From contig WRMX01000082.1 of the NCBI GenBank assembly GCA_009776905.1, positions 1 through 13,627 on the forward strand: 13,627 nucleotides of DNA, given 5' to 3'. Below are positions 1 to 5,746 of the stretch, piece after piece; position 1 is the first letter of the stretch, and each line of letters starts with the position of its first letter. Below the pieces are notes generated by a model. The model did no database searches. It saw only the letters and a program-made list of their open reading frames with translations, and had not been told where the DNA came from. This DNA comes from Oscillospiraceae bacterium (lineage in GTDB: Bacteria; Bacillota; Clostridia; Oscillospirales; Oscillospiraceae). The position numbers and the translations under genes are program-made.

Positions 1-55
1 CCCCCCATAGCGCCCCCCTAGCACCCCCCACAGCGCGCCCCAGAGCGCCCTTGCA
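1..55. repeat. C-rich tract with G-quadruplex potential on the minus strand
   Basis: Three runs of six or more C and one run of four C, separated by 5-8 bases, lie within positions 1-42. The minus strand therefore carries four G-tracts of at least four with short loops, the usual pattern for a G-quadruplex (an i-motif is possible on the plus strand). The tract sits about 65 bases upstream of the first gene and may continue beyond the left edge. A role in expression is not shown. It resembles the C6 runs of the array at 9821-9975, so it may be the end of another repeat array. Confidence 0.5.
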
Positions 56-105
56 ACAGCCTCGTCGCCCAAGCCCGAAACACAATCAATTGGAGGAACC
101 CAAAA

Positions 106-546
106 ATGTGGAACGACAAAAAATCGATATTGCTGAGCAAAATCTGCGTGATCCTATTCATGGCCGCGCTCGTATTCTGCGCGGCGACCGCGCCCGGCAG
201 CTATTGGCTGTGGCTGCGGATAATCCCCCCGCAATACAGAGCGTACTTCCTCGCCACCATATATACGGGCTGCGTCCCCGCTGCGCTCCTGCTCATCATG
301 CTGTATGCACTGCTCCACAGGATCAGCGAGGGTGAGATATTCGTCGAGCGCAACACGGATTGCCTACGGCGCATCTCCTGGTGCTGCTTTGCCGGCGCCG
401 CCGTCAGCTTCGCCTCGTCGCTCTACTGGTTTTCGTGGTTCGCGATAGGGGTCGCAGCGGCTTTCATGGGCCTTATCGTCCGCGTCATCAAAAACGTCGT
501 CGCGAAAGCGGTTCTGCTCAAAGACGACGCCGACTACACGATATAG
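106..546 (+). CDS. DUF2975 family small membrane protein
   Basis: A 146-residue protein with about four hydrophobic segments, near residues 9-28, 46-71, 90-108 and 110-128. Between the second and third lies a polar stretch, HRISEGEIFVERN followed by LRRISWCCF, which resembles the conserved core of DUF2975 proteins. The start is supported by GGAGG at 92-96, nine bases before the ATG. The next gene, for a Cro/C1-type regulator, begins 12 bases after the stop, and this pairing is the usual context of the family. The molecular function is unknown; a membrane partner whose state affects the regulator is only a guess. The GC-rich codon use matches the housekeeping genes of the window, so it appears native. 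Confidence 0.85.
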   Translation: MWNDKKSILLSKICVILFMAALVFCAATAPGSYWLWLRIIPPQYRAYFLATIYTGCVPAALLLIMLYALLHRISEGEIFVERNTDCLRRISWCCFAGAAVSFASSLYWFSWFAIGVAAAFMGLIVRVIKNVVAKAVLLKDDADYTI

Positions 547-558
547 GGGGACGACGTC

Positions 559-765
559 ATGCCGATCATGGTGAATCTTGATGTGATGCTGCTGAGGCGT
601 CGGATGTCCTCGGGTGAGCTCGCCGAAAAGATTGGGTTGACCCAGGCGAACCTGTCAATATTAAAAACCGGCAAGGCAAAGGCCGTCCGGTTTTCGACGC
701 TCGAAGCGATATGCGCTGCGCTGGAGTGCCAGCCCGGCGACATACTTGAATACAAGGAGAACTGA
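559..765 (+). CDS. YozG-like Cro/C1-type (XRE) transcriptional regulator
   Basis: A 68-residue single-domain DNA-binding protein. The helix-turn-helix falls at about residues 18-37 (GELAEKIGLTQANLSILKTG), followed by the conserved FSTLEAICAALECQPGDILEY tail of the short YozG/HTH_26 group. The start at 559 is preceded by GGGGGA with seven bases of spacing; a second Met at codon 4 lies too far from it. It is probably co-transcribed with the DUF2975 gene and most likely controls its own operon. Its last codons and stop lie inside a 21-base sequence that reappears at the start of the membrane protein gene at 2225. The minus-strand ATPase gene ends 10 bases beyond its stop, convergently and without an evident terminator. 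Confidence 0.9.
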   Translation: MPIMVNLDVMLLRRRMSSGELAEKIGLTQANLSILKTGKAKAVRFSTLEAICAALECQPGDILEYKEN

Positions 766-775
766 CATGGAACAG
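755..775 (+). repeat. Direct repeat, left copy, bordering the ATPase island
   Basis: The 21-base sequence starting AGGAGAACTGAC and ending ATGGAACAG recurs at 2213-2233 with one change (C to T at the twelfth base). The left copy contains the end and stop codon of the regulator gene plus an ATG-GAA-CAG that starts no gene here. The right copy contains the ribosome binding site and the first three codons (Met-Glu-Gln) of the membrane protein gene. The ATPase stop codon begins at the very next base, 776. The pattern is what an insertion that duplicated a gene junction would leave. Confidence 0.8.
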
Positions 776-2098
776 CTAAACCTCTTTCGCGTCGTCCATC
801 AGAGCTTCAAAAATGGGCGTAAAGTCTATGTCTTTGATAGCCCCGTATCTGTCAACAAAGTAGCTCTTCATGTAATCATCATTCTTTCGCACGCCCTTTT
901 TTCCGATTGTTCCAAAATCCGAAAGAGAGTAAAGGGTGCTGAAATGGTCCGTCTCGTCACGTTCAACAAACTTTATCTCATCACGCCGGAACAGATTCGC
1001 GTTAAGGAAAATCGGGTTATGGGTATTGAACACCAGCTGCGCGTGGTTAATGTTAATGTCATCGTTATGAAATATACTAATAATGCTCATAAGTGCCATT
1101 GGATGGATCGATGCGTCAAACTCGTCTACTACCAACGTACTGCCGTTCAGTAAAGCGCTCACAACTAATGGAAACATATTAATAAAACGAATAGTACCAA
1201 AGGATTCGAACAACTCAGCCGGAATAGCCTTTCCTATACTGTTATTCTTGAATAGCGAATATAGCTTCGCCTCATCATTTTCATTATCAACCACATAACC
1301 AAGCGCATTTGAGTTGATCCCGAAATAATTTGCTGCTTCGTTTATCGTTTTTTCGATATATACGGATTTCTTCTTAGGATCACTAAATCTGCGTATTATA
1401 CGCATCGAGTTGGCACGATAAATAACCATGAATTTTTTTTCAAGCCAGTCGGTTATAACACTCACCAGTTTAGAACTGAACATAGTCTTAAAACCGTTCA
1501 CTAAAAACAATTCTTCAGCATTTAGGTTGTTTTTAGCAAGAGCAATTGCACCTTCAGCATTATGCTCGAATGCATTTACTAAATAGTCTTTTATCGTATC
1601 AAGAGAACCAAATTCTAGCTCATTACCACGGGTAAATACCGGATTACTGTTGATTATCAAGGCTTCTGAAAGAATCTTTCTTGTGCTATCAGCCGCCAAG
1701 AATTCTCCTAAATCGGCTGTTAATGAATAGACGATATGAAGCCCATCTTCAATAAATGTTATAGAAAATTCAACCGGTTTGCATATATTGCTTGAATTAT
1801 TTGGGATTAATTCCAGCGTGCCGGATGCTGCGTTTGGTTCGTTGTCATCATCATAATTTCGGATATTTCCTCGAAGCACAATGGATTTAAACGTATCCAT
1901 CGCTCCGATAATATTGGTTTTTCCTGATGCGTTGGGTCCGTATATAACAGCCGAACACAACCCTTTATACGCTTTTTTATCGACTCGTGTTTTCATTACG
2001 CTGTAATCCAGCCCCTTTTGCTTGGGCGCAGGGATCAGTGAAAATACAAGCTCATCCTTAAAGGATTTGTAATTTGTTGATTTGAATTCCAATAACAT
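776..2098 (-). CDS. AAA family ATPase, AbiL/RloB-partner-like (putative defence ATPase)
   Basis: A 440-residue ABC/SMC-type ATPase of the AAA_15/AAA_21 kind. It opens with MLLEFKSTNYKSFKDEL, typical of OLD/RecF-like heads. Walker A is GPNASGKT at 54-61. A degenerate signature, SFGT, lies at 299-302, Walker B LVVDEFD at 322-328 with Glu326 as likely catalytic base, and the H-loop NTHNP has His360. The C-terminus (RKNDDYMKSYF, then DRYGAI) resembles ATPases that normally precede an RloB-like nuclease in AbiL-type phage defence. No such partner follows: the gene stops 10 bases from the convergent regulator gene. The start has GGAG at 2106-2109. Codon use is clearly AT-rich compared with both neighbours, which suggests transfer. 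ATP hydrolysis is well supported; defence is inferred from family resemblance. Confidence 0.85.
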   Translation of the reverse strand: MLLEFKSTNYKSFKDELVFSLIPAPKQKGLDYSVMKTRVDKKAYKGLCSAVIYGPNASGKTNIIGAMDTFKSIVLRGNIRNYDDDNEPNAASGTLELIPNNSSNICKPVEFSITFIEDGLHIVYSLTADLGEFLAADSTRKILSEALIINSNPVFTRGNELEFGSLDTIKDYLVNAFEHNAEGAIALAKNNLNAEELFLVNGFKTMFSSKLVSVITDWLEKKFMVIYRANSMRIIRRFSDPKKKSVYIEKTINEAANYFGINSNALGYVVDNENDEAKLYSLFKNNSIGKAIPAELFESFGTIRFINMFPLVVSALLNGSTLVVDEFDASIHPMALMSIISIFHNDDININHAQLVFNTHNPIFLNANLFRRDEIKFVERDETDHFSTLYSLSDFGTIGKKGVRKNDDYMKSYFVDRYGAIKDIDFTPIFEALMDDAKEV

Positions 2099-2109
2099 GC
2101 CGCCACTCC

Positions 2110-2130
2110 ATTCTGCAAATATTCTGCAAA
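2110..2130 (-). promoter_or_regulatory. Tandem 10-bp direct repeat in the ATPase 5' leader
   Basis: On the minus strand TTTGCAGAAT occurs twice, separated by one base (plus positions 2110-2119 and 2121-2130). It lies between the proposed -10 box and the ATPase ribosome binding site. An 11-base period places both copies on the same helix face, which would suit a DNA-binding protein. No regulator can be assigned from the sequence. Confidence 0.4.
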
Positions 2131-2141
2131 ATCATATAATG

Positions 2142-2170
2142 AGTATACTCAACATAATAGAATATGTCAA
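2142..2170 (-). promoter_or_regulatory. Sigma-A-type promoter of the ATPase gene
   Basis: The minus strand reads TTGACA (2170-2165), 17 bases of spacer, then TATACT (2147-2142). This is a consensus -35 and a five-of-six -10 with ideal spacing, about 45 bases upstream of the ATPase start. The island therefore carries its own promoter. A plus-strand TATAAT at 2135-2140, with only a weak -35 candidate, overlaps this region and could serve the membrane protein gene at 2225. Confidence 0.7.
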
Positions 2171-2176
2171 CATGAT

Positions 2177-2202
2177 GTGAAAATATGTGTGTGAAAATAT
2201 GT
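2177..2202. repeat. Tandem 12-bp direct repeat upstream of the ATPase promoter
   Basis: GTGAAAATATGT occurs at 2177-2188 and again at 2191-2202, a period of 14 bases. The pair lies just upstream of the minus-strand -35 box and 23 bases before the membrane protein start. It could be an operator or activator site for either divergent gene, or simply AT-rich island sequence. Confidence 0.4.
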
Positions 2203-2212
2203 AACTTAGAAG

Positions 2213-2233
2213 AGGAGAACTGATATGGAACAG
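2213..2233 (+). repeat. Direct repeat, right copy, bordering the ATPase island
   Basis: This copy matches 755-775 in 20 of 21 bases. It supplies the GGAG ribosome binding site, the ATG at 2225 and codons 2-3 of the downstream membrane protein gene. With the left copy it brackets the AT-rich segment holding only the ATPase gene and its control region. Removing one repeat copy plus the island would put the membrane protein ATG one base after the regulator's stop codon. Confidence 0.8.
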
Positions 2234-4015
2234 ACTTTGGAGCAGCCGCAATACGCGCAGCCCGCGCCACAATATGCACCGCAACCCCCGCACCAACCCG
2301 CGCCACAATATGCGCCGCAACCCATGCACCAGCCCGCGCCACAATATGCGCCGCAACCACCGCACCAACCCCCAGCGGCCCCCGCACCGCAGACCTTACC
2401 AACGCTCGCGTCCCTGCCAACGCTCACACCGCAGCCCGCGCCACAACCCGCACCATACACCGCACCCCAATCCGCACCATACACCGCGCCGCAATACGCA
2501 AAGCCGGAGAACGCATTCAAGCCCAAGACGGCTGACTTCGCATTCGCTCTCGCCGCCTTCGTGCTCGGCTACCTTTTCGCGAGATGGGTCCTGTTTAGCT
2601 GGCAAGGCTGGGGAGTCGCTGTCTTCACCACGCTCTACCTGCTGGCTGCCACGGCCTATCTGGTGAAGAAAGGCACATATGCAGCAAGCCGCGCCGCATG
2701 GTTCTGGCTGGCGGTCACCTGGCTCGCCGGCATCTCGTTCGCATTATGGGACAATGCCGGCCTTGCGCCCGTCCGGGCGGCGTTCCTATTCTGCTCAGCG
2801 GTCTATTACGTGCTTGCCGCATCGGGCCGCCTGCTCATGGAACGGACGAGCAACTACCTGATCCTCGACGGCATCAATGCCACGGTCACGCTCCCGTTCA
2901 AAAACATACTCAACCAATACGTGAGCTTCAGCGCGCTCAAAAGGGACGAAGGCAAGCGGCGCAAAGCTTCGCCGGCGGTGTTTGGCGTCTTGCTGGCGGT
3001 TTTGCTGCTCGCAGGCCTGCTTCCGATGCTGGAACGCGCCGACAGCGGCGGCTTCGGGATAATCCTGCGGTTTTTGTCGGGATTGATCAGGATCCGGCTC
3101 GATATGCTATTCAACGTCACCATATATGTCCTTTGCGCCGTCCCGGTCGCCGCATACCTCTATGGGCTCGTGTCCGGCGCCGCGCATAATAAGGGGACGG
3201 AAATCATCACGCAAAATTTCGCGAATAAAACCGTCGTCATGCTGCGCCTCGTGCAGCCGACGACGATATATATAGTGCTGGGTGCGGTGTGCGGGCTATA
3301 TCTGGTCTTCATTTTCAGCCAGATTCCGTATCTCTTCTCCGCGTTTTCCGGCTTAAGGCCCGAAGGGTGGCTGAATTATGCGGAATATGCGAGGCAAGGC
3401 TTTTTCGAACTGTGCAGCATCGCGGCCATCAACCTCGGTATCGTGGCCTTCTGCAACATCACGTGCAAAAAGCAGCGCTCGGATTCGCGCGTATTGAAAG
3501 CGTTTAATATATCTCTCGCGCTTATAACTCTGGCGCTCATCTGCGCTGCTTTCAGCAAGATGGCTTTGTACATAAGCGTATACGGGCTCACGATGCCGAG
3601 GCTGCTTCCATGTTTCTTCATGGTGTTCCTTGCGGCGGTTTTCGTTGCTTTGATAGCGCTGCAAAAGTGGGATTTTTCGATCGTACGCTTCGCGCTCGTG
3701 CTCGGCTCGGTGATGCTGTGCTCGCTTTTCCTATGCAATCCGGATGCGCTCGTCGTCCGATACAACACCGACAGATATCTGCGCGGCTCCCTCGCCGAAT
3801 ACGACGTCGAGGTGCTTTACCGCTCCGGCTTTGCGGGGGTGTCCCCGGCGTATGAGGTGCTGGAGTTTACCTCCGACAGGCAGGTACGGTATGAGGTGGG
3901 GCAATATCTTGAGTATCAAAGGAGCTTGCAAAGCGGCGTGCGGGGCGGCCTAGGGCGCGGCATGAACGAATACAGCTTCGAGATGCACAGCGCTGAAGCC
4001 CGCCTCCGCAACTGA
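2225..4015 (+). CDS. Polytopic membrane protein, DUF4173/DUF4153-like, with Pro/Gln-rich repeat tail
   Basis: A 596-residue protein in two parts. Residues 1-100 are rich in Pro, Gln, Ala and Tyr and contain three tandem 12-residue units (PAPQYAPQPPHQ type, 13-48), then shorter APYTAPQ repeats. Residues 104-504 hold about eleven hydrophobic segments. The stretch YAEYARQGFFELCSIAAINL (385-404) and the end NPDALVVRYNTDRY (505-518) resemble DUF4173/DUF4153 proteins, whose function is unknown. The tail is presumably cytoplasmic and disordered, as there is no signal peptide. The start has AGAGGAG eight bases upstream. The matching repeat at 755 suggests the gene once followed the regulator directly, making a DUF2975-regulator-membrane protein operon. 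The choice between DUF4173 and DUF4153 is uncertain. Confidence 0.85.
   Translation: MEQTLEQPQYAQPAPQYAPQPPHQPAPQYAPQPMHQPAPQYAPQPPHQPPAAPAPQTLPTLASLPTLTPQPAPQPAPYTAPQSAPYTAPQYAKPENAFKPKTADFAFALAAFVLGYLFARWVLFSWQGWGVAVFTTLYLLAATAYLVKKGTYAASRAAWFWLAVTWLAGISFALWDNAGLAPVRAAFLFCSAVYYVLAASGRLLMERTSNYLILDGINATVTLPFKNILNQYVSFSALKRDEGKRRKASPAVFGVLLAVLLLAGLLPMLERADSGGFGIILRFLSGLIRIRLDMLFNVTIYVLCAVPVAAYLYGLVSGAAHNKGTEIITQNFANKTVVMLRLVQPTTIYIVLGAVCGLYLVFIFSQIPYLFSAFSGLRPEGWLNYAEYARQGFFELCSIAAINLGIVAFCNITCKKQRSDSRVLKAFNISLALITLALICAAFSKMALYISVYGLTMPRLLPCFFMVFLAAVFVALIALQKWDFSIVRFALVLGSVMLCSLFLCNPDALVVRYNTDRYLRGSLAEYDVEVLYRSGFAGVSPAYEVLEFTSDRQVRYEVGQYLEYQRSLQSGVRGGLGRGMNEYSFEMHSAEARLRN
2261..2368 (+). repeat. 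36-bp tandem repeat, three copies, inside the membrane protein gene
   Basis: Three consecutive 36-base units begin at 2261, 2297 and 2333, each starting CCCGCGCCACAATATG. They encode residues 13-48 as three 12-residue units with only PPHQ/PMHQ variation. Identity is high at the DNA level, including silent positions, which points to recent expansion by slippage or unequal recombination. Confidence 0.9.
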
Positions 4016-4092
4016 AATCTCAATCCCGCTTACGCAAACACGCCTCCGCAATTGAAATCTCAATCCCCGCCTACACAATCCCGCCTCCGCAA
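4001..4092 (+). repeat. 40-bp tandem repeat spanning the end of the membrane protein gene
   Basis: CGCCTCCGCAACTGAAATCT at 4001-4020 is followed by CAATCCCG. It recurs at 4041 with one change (AATTGAAATCT) and a third, shorter copy (CGCCTCCGCAA) begins at 4082. The period is 40-41 bases. The stop codon TGA at 4013-4015 lies inside the first unit, so the repeat crosses from coding into non-coding DNA. No terminator-like hairpin is evident between here and hicB. Confidence 0.75.
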
Positions 4093-4133
4093 CCCCGGCT
4101 CCGCTTCCCGCCTCTGTGGCTGATAAATGAGAA

Positions 4134-4559
4134 TTATTGTTGATTCGTTGTTTCCCGCTTATACTTGCGTTCGTGTTCCGATACTGACAATCGCTGCTTC
4201 AACGCATCTTGCAAGACTCCGGAAAAGTTTATATGCGCCTTCTCCGCTGCGTCATTCAACCAATATGGGAGCGTCACTGTCTTATTAACCGATCTATTTT
4301 GCTTTTTCATGTTCTCGACGTCTGCGACAACAAGGAATTTGTTGCCGCATACGGCTTCATAATTTGTTGGTTTCGGAAGCGCATTGTTTTCATCCAGCTC
4401 CGCTTCAATATATAATTCCAAGCATTCTTTAGCATTACTGATACATTCGTCGATCGTATCACCCATGGTAAAACAATTATCAATATCAGGAAAATATACT
4501 GATATCGTTCCATTATCTTCATGCTTATATACTGCCGTGTAAATATATGTGTTGCTCAT
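4134..4559 (-). CDS. hicB: HicB family antitoxin
   Basis: A 141-residue antitoxin. The N-terminal HicB fold opens with YTAVYKHEDNGTISVYFPDI and continues with GDTIDECISNAKECLELYIE (about residues 33-52), which blocks the HicA active site. The C-terminal part, residues 91-124 (NKTVTLPYWLNDAAEKAHIN onward), is a ribbon-helix-helix DNA-binding domain used for autoregulation. The ATG at 4559 overlaps the hicA stop codon (ATGA), so the two are translationally coupled in the toxin-first order usual for hicAB. Its base composition is AT-rich compared with the neighbouring membrane protein gene, as is common for mobile toxin-antitoxin pairs. The basic tail after residue 128 (ERKYKRETTNQQ) is not part of the recognisable domains. 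Confidence 0.92.
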   Translation of the reverse strand: MSNTYIYTAVYKHEDNGTISVYFPDIDNCFTMGDTIDECISNAKECLELYIEAELDENNALPKPTNYEAVCGNKFLVVADVENMKKQNRSVNKTVTLPYWLNDAAEKAHINFSGVLQDALKQRLSVSEHERKYKRETTNQQ

Positions 4560-4732
4560 TTTAAACCCGCCCTTTTTAGAATATCGTTAACCAAGCCTTT
4601 TCCCAACTCCTTATTATGGTATGGAACGATTAACTTAATTGAGTCCTTACACATTCTATAATGGCTACCTCTTACTCTTTCACACACAAACCCATTCTTT
4701 TCCAGATGCTTCACCAATTCAACTCCTGTCAT
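4556..4732 (-). CDS. hicA: HicA family mRNA-interferase toxin (58 codons)
   Basis: A short gene found by reading the minus strand upstream of hicB. It encodes 58 residues beginning MTGVELVKHLEKNGF, followed by ERVRGSHYRM with the catalytic His at position 24, then IVPYHNKELGKGLVNDILKR. This is the complete dsRBD-like HicA fold at its usual length. HicA toxins cut mRNA in a ribosome-independent manner and are neutralised by HicB. An in-frame stop a few codons upstream excludes a longer start, and GAGAGG lies about 12 bases before the ATG. The stop overlaps the hicB start by four bases. No disabling mutation is visible, so the toxin should be active. Confidence 0.92.
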   Translation of the reverse strand: MTGVELVKHLEKNGFVCERVRGSHYRMCKDSIKLIVPYHNKELGKGLVNDILKRAGLK

Positions 4733-4758
4733 ATATTTGCATCACCTCTCGTTTCCCT

Positions 4759-4787
4759 ACCATAACACATTAAACACGTGTTGTCAA
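4759..4787 (-). promoter_or_regulatory. hicAB promoter with palindromic operator candidate
   Basis: On the minus strand TTGACA (4787-4782) and TATGGT (4764-4759) are separated by 17 bases, with a TG one base before the -10 box (extended -10 form). The palindrome AACACGTGTT (4773-4782) sits in the spacer and touches the -35 box. That is a natural place for the ribbon-helix-helix domain of HicB to bind and repress. The promoter is directly supported; the operator is inferred. Confidence 0.65.
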
Positions 4788-4854
4788 CTATGACACCCCC
4801 CTCGCTACGCTCGTAAAATCAGTGGGGTTACAGGTCACGGGGATCTCCCTGTTT

Positions 4855-4943
4855 TGTCATTCTGAGGGAGCTTGCGACCGAAGAATCTTATTTATACTGC
4901 AAAATAGGTGCATAAAGATTCTTCGCTAAAGCTCAGTATGACA
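4855..4943. repeat. MITE-like inverted repeat with TGTCATTCTGAG / GAAGAATCTT ends
   Basis: The left arm starts TGTCATTCTGAG (4855) and ends GAAGAATCTT (4880-4889). The right arm, read on the minus strand from 4943, starts TGTCATACTGAG and ends CGAAGAATCTT. The arms are imperfect inverted copies around a short AT-rich centre. The same words recur in direct orientation at 9851-9970, so this is a dispersed repeat family. No coding capacity is present. Whether it is mobile cannot be judged from one window. Confidence 0.75.
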
Positions 4944-4983
4944 GCGGTGAAAGACTAATGGATGACATGGGGGTGAATAGTAA

Positions 4984-5011
4984 ATCAGTGGGAGATTAGA
5001 CTCCCACTGAT
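4984..5011. terminator. Perfect 11-bp hairpin downstream of the nitroreductase gene
   Basis: ATCAGTGGGAG (4984-4994) pairs exactly with CTCCCACTGAT (5001-5011) across a six-base loop. It lies about 75 bases past the nitroreductase stop on the minus strand. Only a short T-rich stretch follows on that strand, so termination is possible but not typical. The arm ATCAGTGGG also occurs at 4818-4826, so it may be part of a repeat element instead. Confidence 0.4.
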
Positions 5012-5085
5012 CTCGTTTCAAGCGGCGATTTCAAGTATTGCAAGCAAAAGACATCGCGATCAATTAACCGCGTTCATCCAATCGC

Positions 5086-5640
5086 TCACCCGATGTATGT
5101 GACCTTCCCATAATCCAACTCGTGCGGCTCCTTGCCCTTGTTCGGAGCGCCGACGAGGATGCCGATCCCAAACACGTAGCCCTCCGGAAACCCAAGGCGC
5201 TTCTTAAACTCATCGCCGCGCGGTCCCGTCAACGGCATGTTCGCCATCCCGACGATGCAGGTGCTCAAACCGAGCGCTTGCGCGGCGATCGCGATGTTCT
5301 CGCATAATATGCCGCAATCCATCGACCCATAAGCCGACCCGTCCGACAAAATGTACACCAGGCACGGCGCATTGTAATACAGCTTGCCGCCGCGTTCCTT
5401 CATGCGCTCCATCATCGCCTTGTCGGCATTCGCGGCGATAACTTCCATGCCCGCAGCGTCCAGCTCCTCGACAAAGGCCTTGTCCTTGACGACGATGAGC
5501 TTCCACGGCTGGCGGTTCATCGCGCTGGGAGCGGCAAGCGCGGCGTCGATGATAATCTTCATCTGCTCGTCCGTAAGCGGAGCCCCGGTGAAGTCCCTGC
5601 AGGAATTGCGCTCCATAATCGCCTTAATAGTTTCGTTCAT
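5086..5640 (-). CDS. Nitroreductase family FMN-dependent oxidoreductase
   Basis: A 184-residue flavin oxidoreductase of the nitroreductase superfamily. The N-terminal ERNSCRDFTG (about residues 10-19) and SAMNRQPW (39-46) are the FMN phosphate- and ring-binding elements. The middle segment GSMDCGILCENIAIAAQALG forms the dimer interface helix, and the C-terminal GYVFGIGILVGAP closes the fold. Such enzymes use NAD(P)H to reduce nitro compounds, quinones or flavins; the substrate here cannot be told. The ATG at 5640 has GGAGG seven bases upstream; longer in-frame starts up to 5709 lack such a site and extend past the family's usual N-terminus. It stands alone and is divergent from valS. Confidence 0.88.
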   Translation of the reverse strand: MNETIKAIMERNSCRDFTGAPLTDEQMKIIIDAALAAPSAMNRQPWKLIVVKDKAFVEELDAAGMEVIAANADKAMMERMKERGGKLYYNAPCLVYILSDGSAYGSMDCGILCENIAIAAQALGLSTCIVGMANMPLTGPRGDEFKKRLGFPEGYVFGIGILVGAPNKGKEPHELDYGKVTYIG

Positions 5641-5746
5641 GATCAAACCTCCAAATTTCATATAATGATTGTTGTCAATCAGTCTGCCTGTCATCATATC
5701 ATAATTCATATTGACAATAAAGCATAAATATTCTACAATTTCACAT

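Larger units (their letters stand above)
4733..5085. other. Intergenic region between hicA and the nitroreductase gene
   Basis: This 353-base stretch has no plausible coding frame. It holds the hicAB promoter at its left end, a segment with CTCGCTACGCTCG near 4801, an inverted-repeat element (4855-4943) and a perfect 11-bp hairpin (4984-5011). Both genes bordering it are transcribed leftward. It looks like a site that has collected small repeat elements. Confidence 0.6.

Noticed and set aside
746..1153. Plus-strand frame starting with Met-Glu-Gln at 767
   Set aside because: Its start copies the membrane protein start because of the direct repeat, but the rest is antisense to the ATPase gene and has no features of a protein. 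It is better explained as a stranded start left by the insertion.
2058..2526. Gly/Cys/Ala-rich and Arg-rich minus-strand frames over the Pro-rich repeats
   Set aside because: They are reverse readings of the repeat tail of the membrane protein gene, and the repeat periodicity keeps them open.
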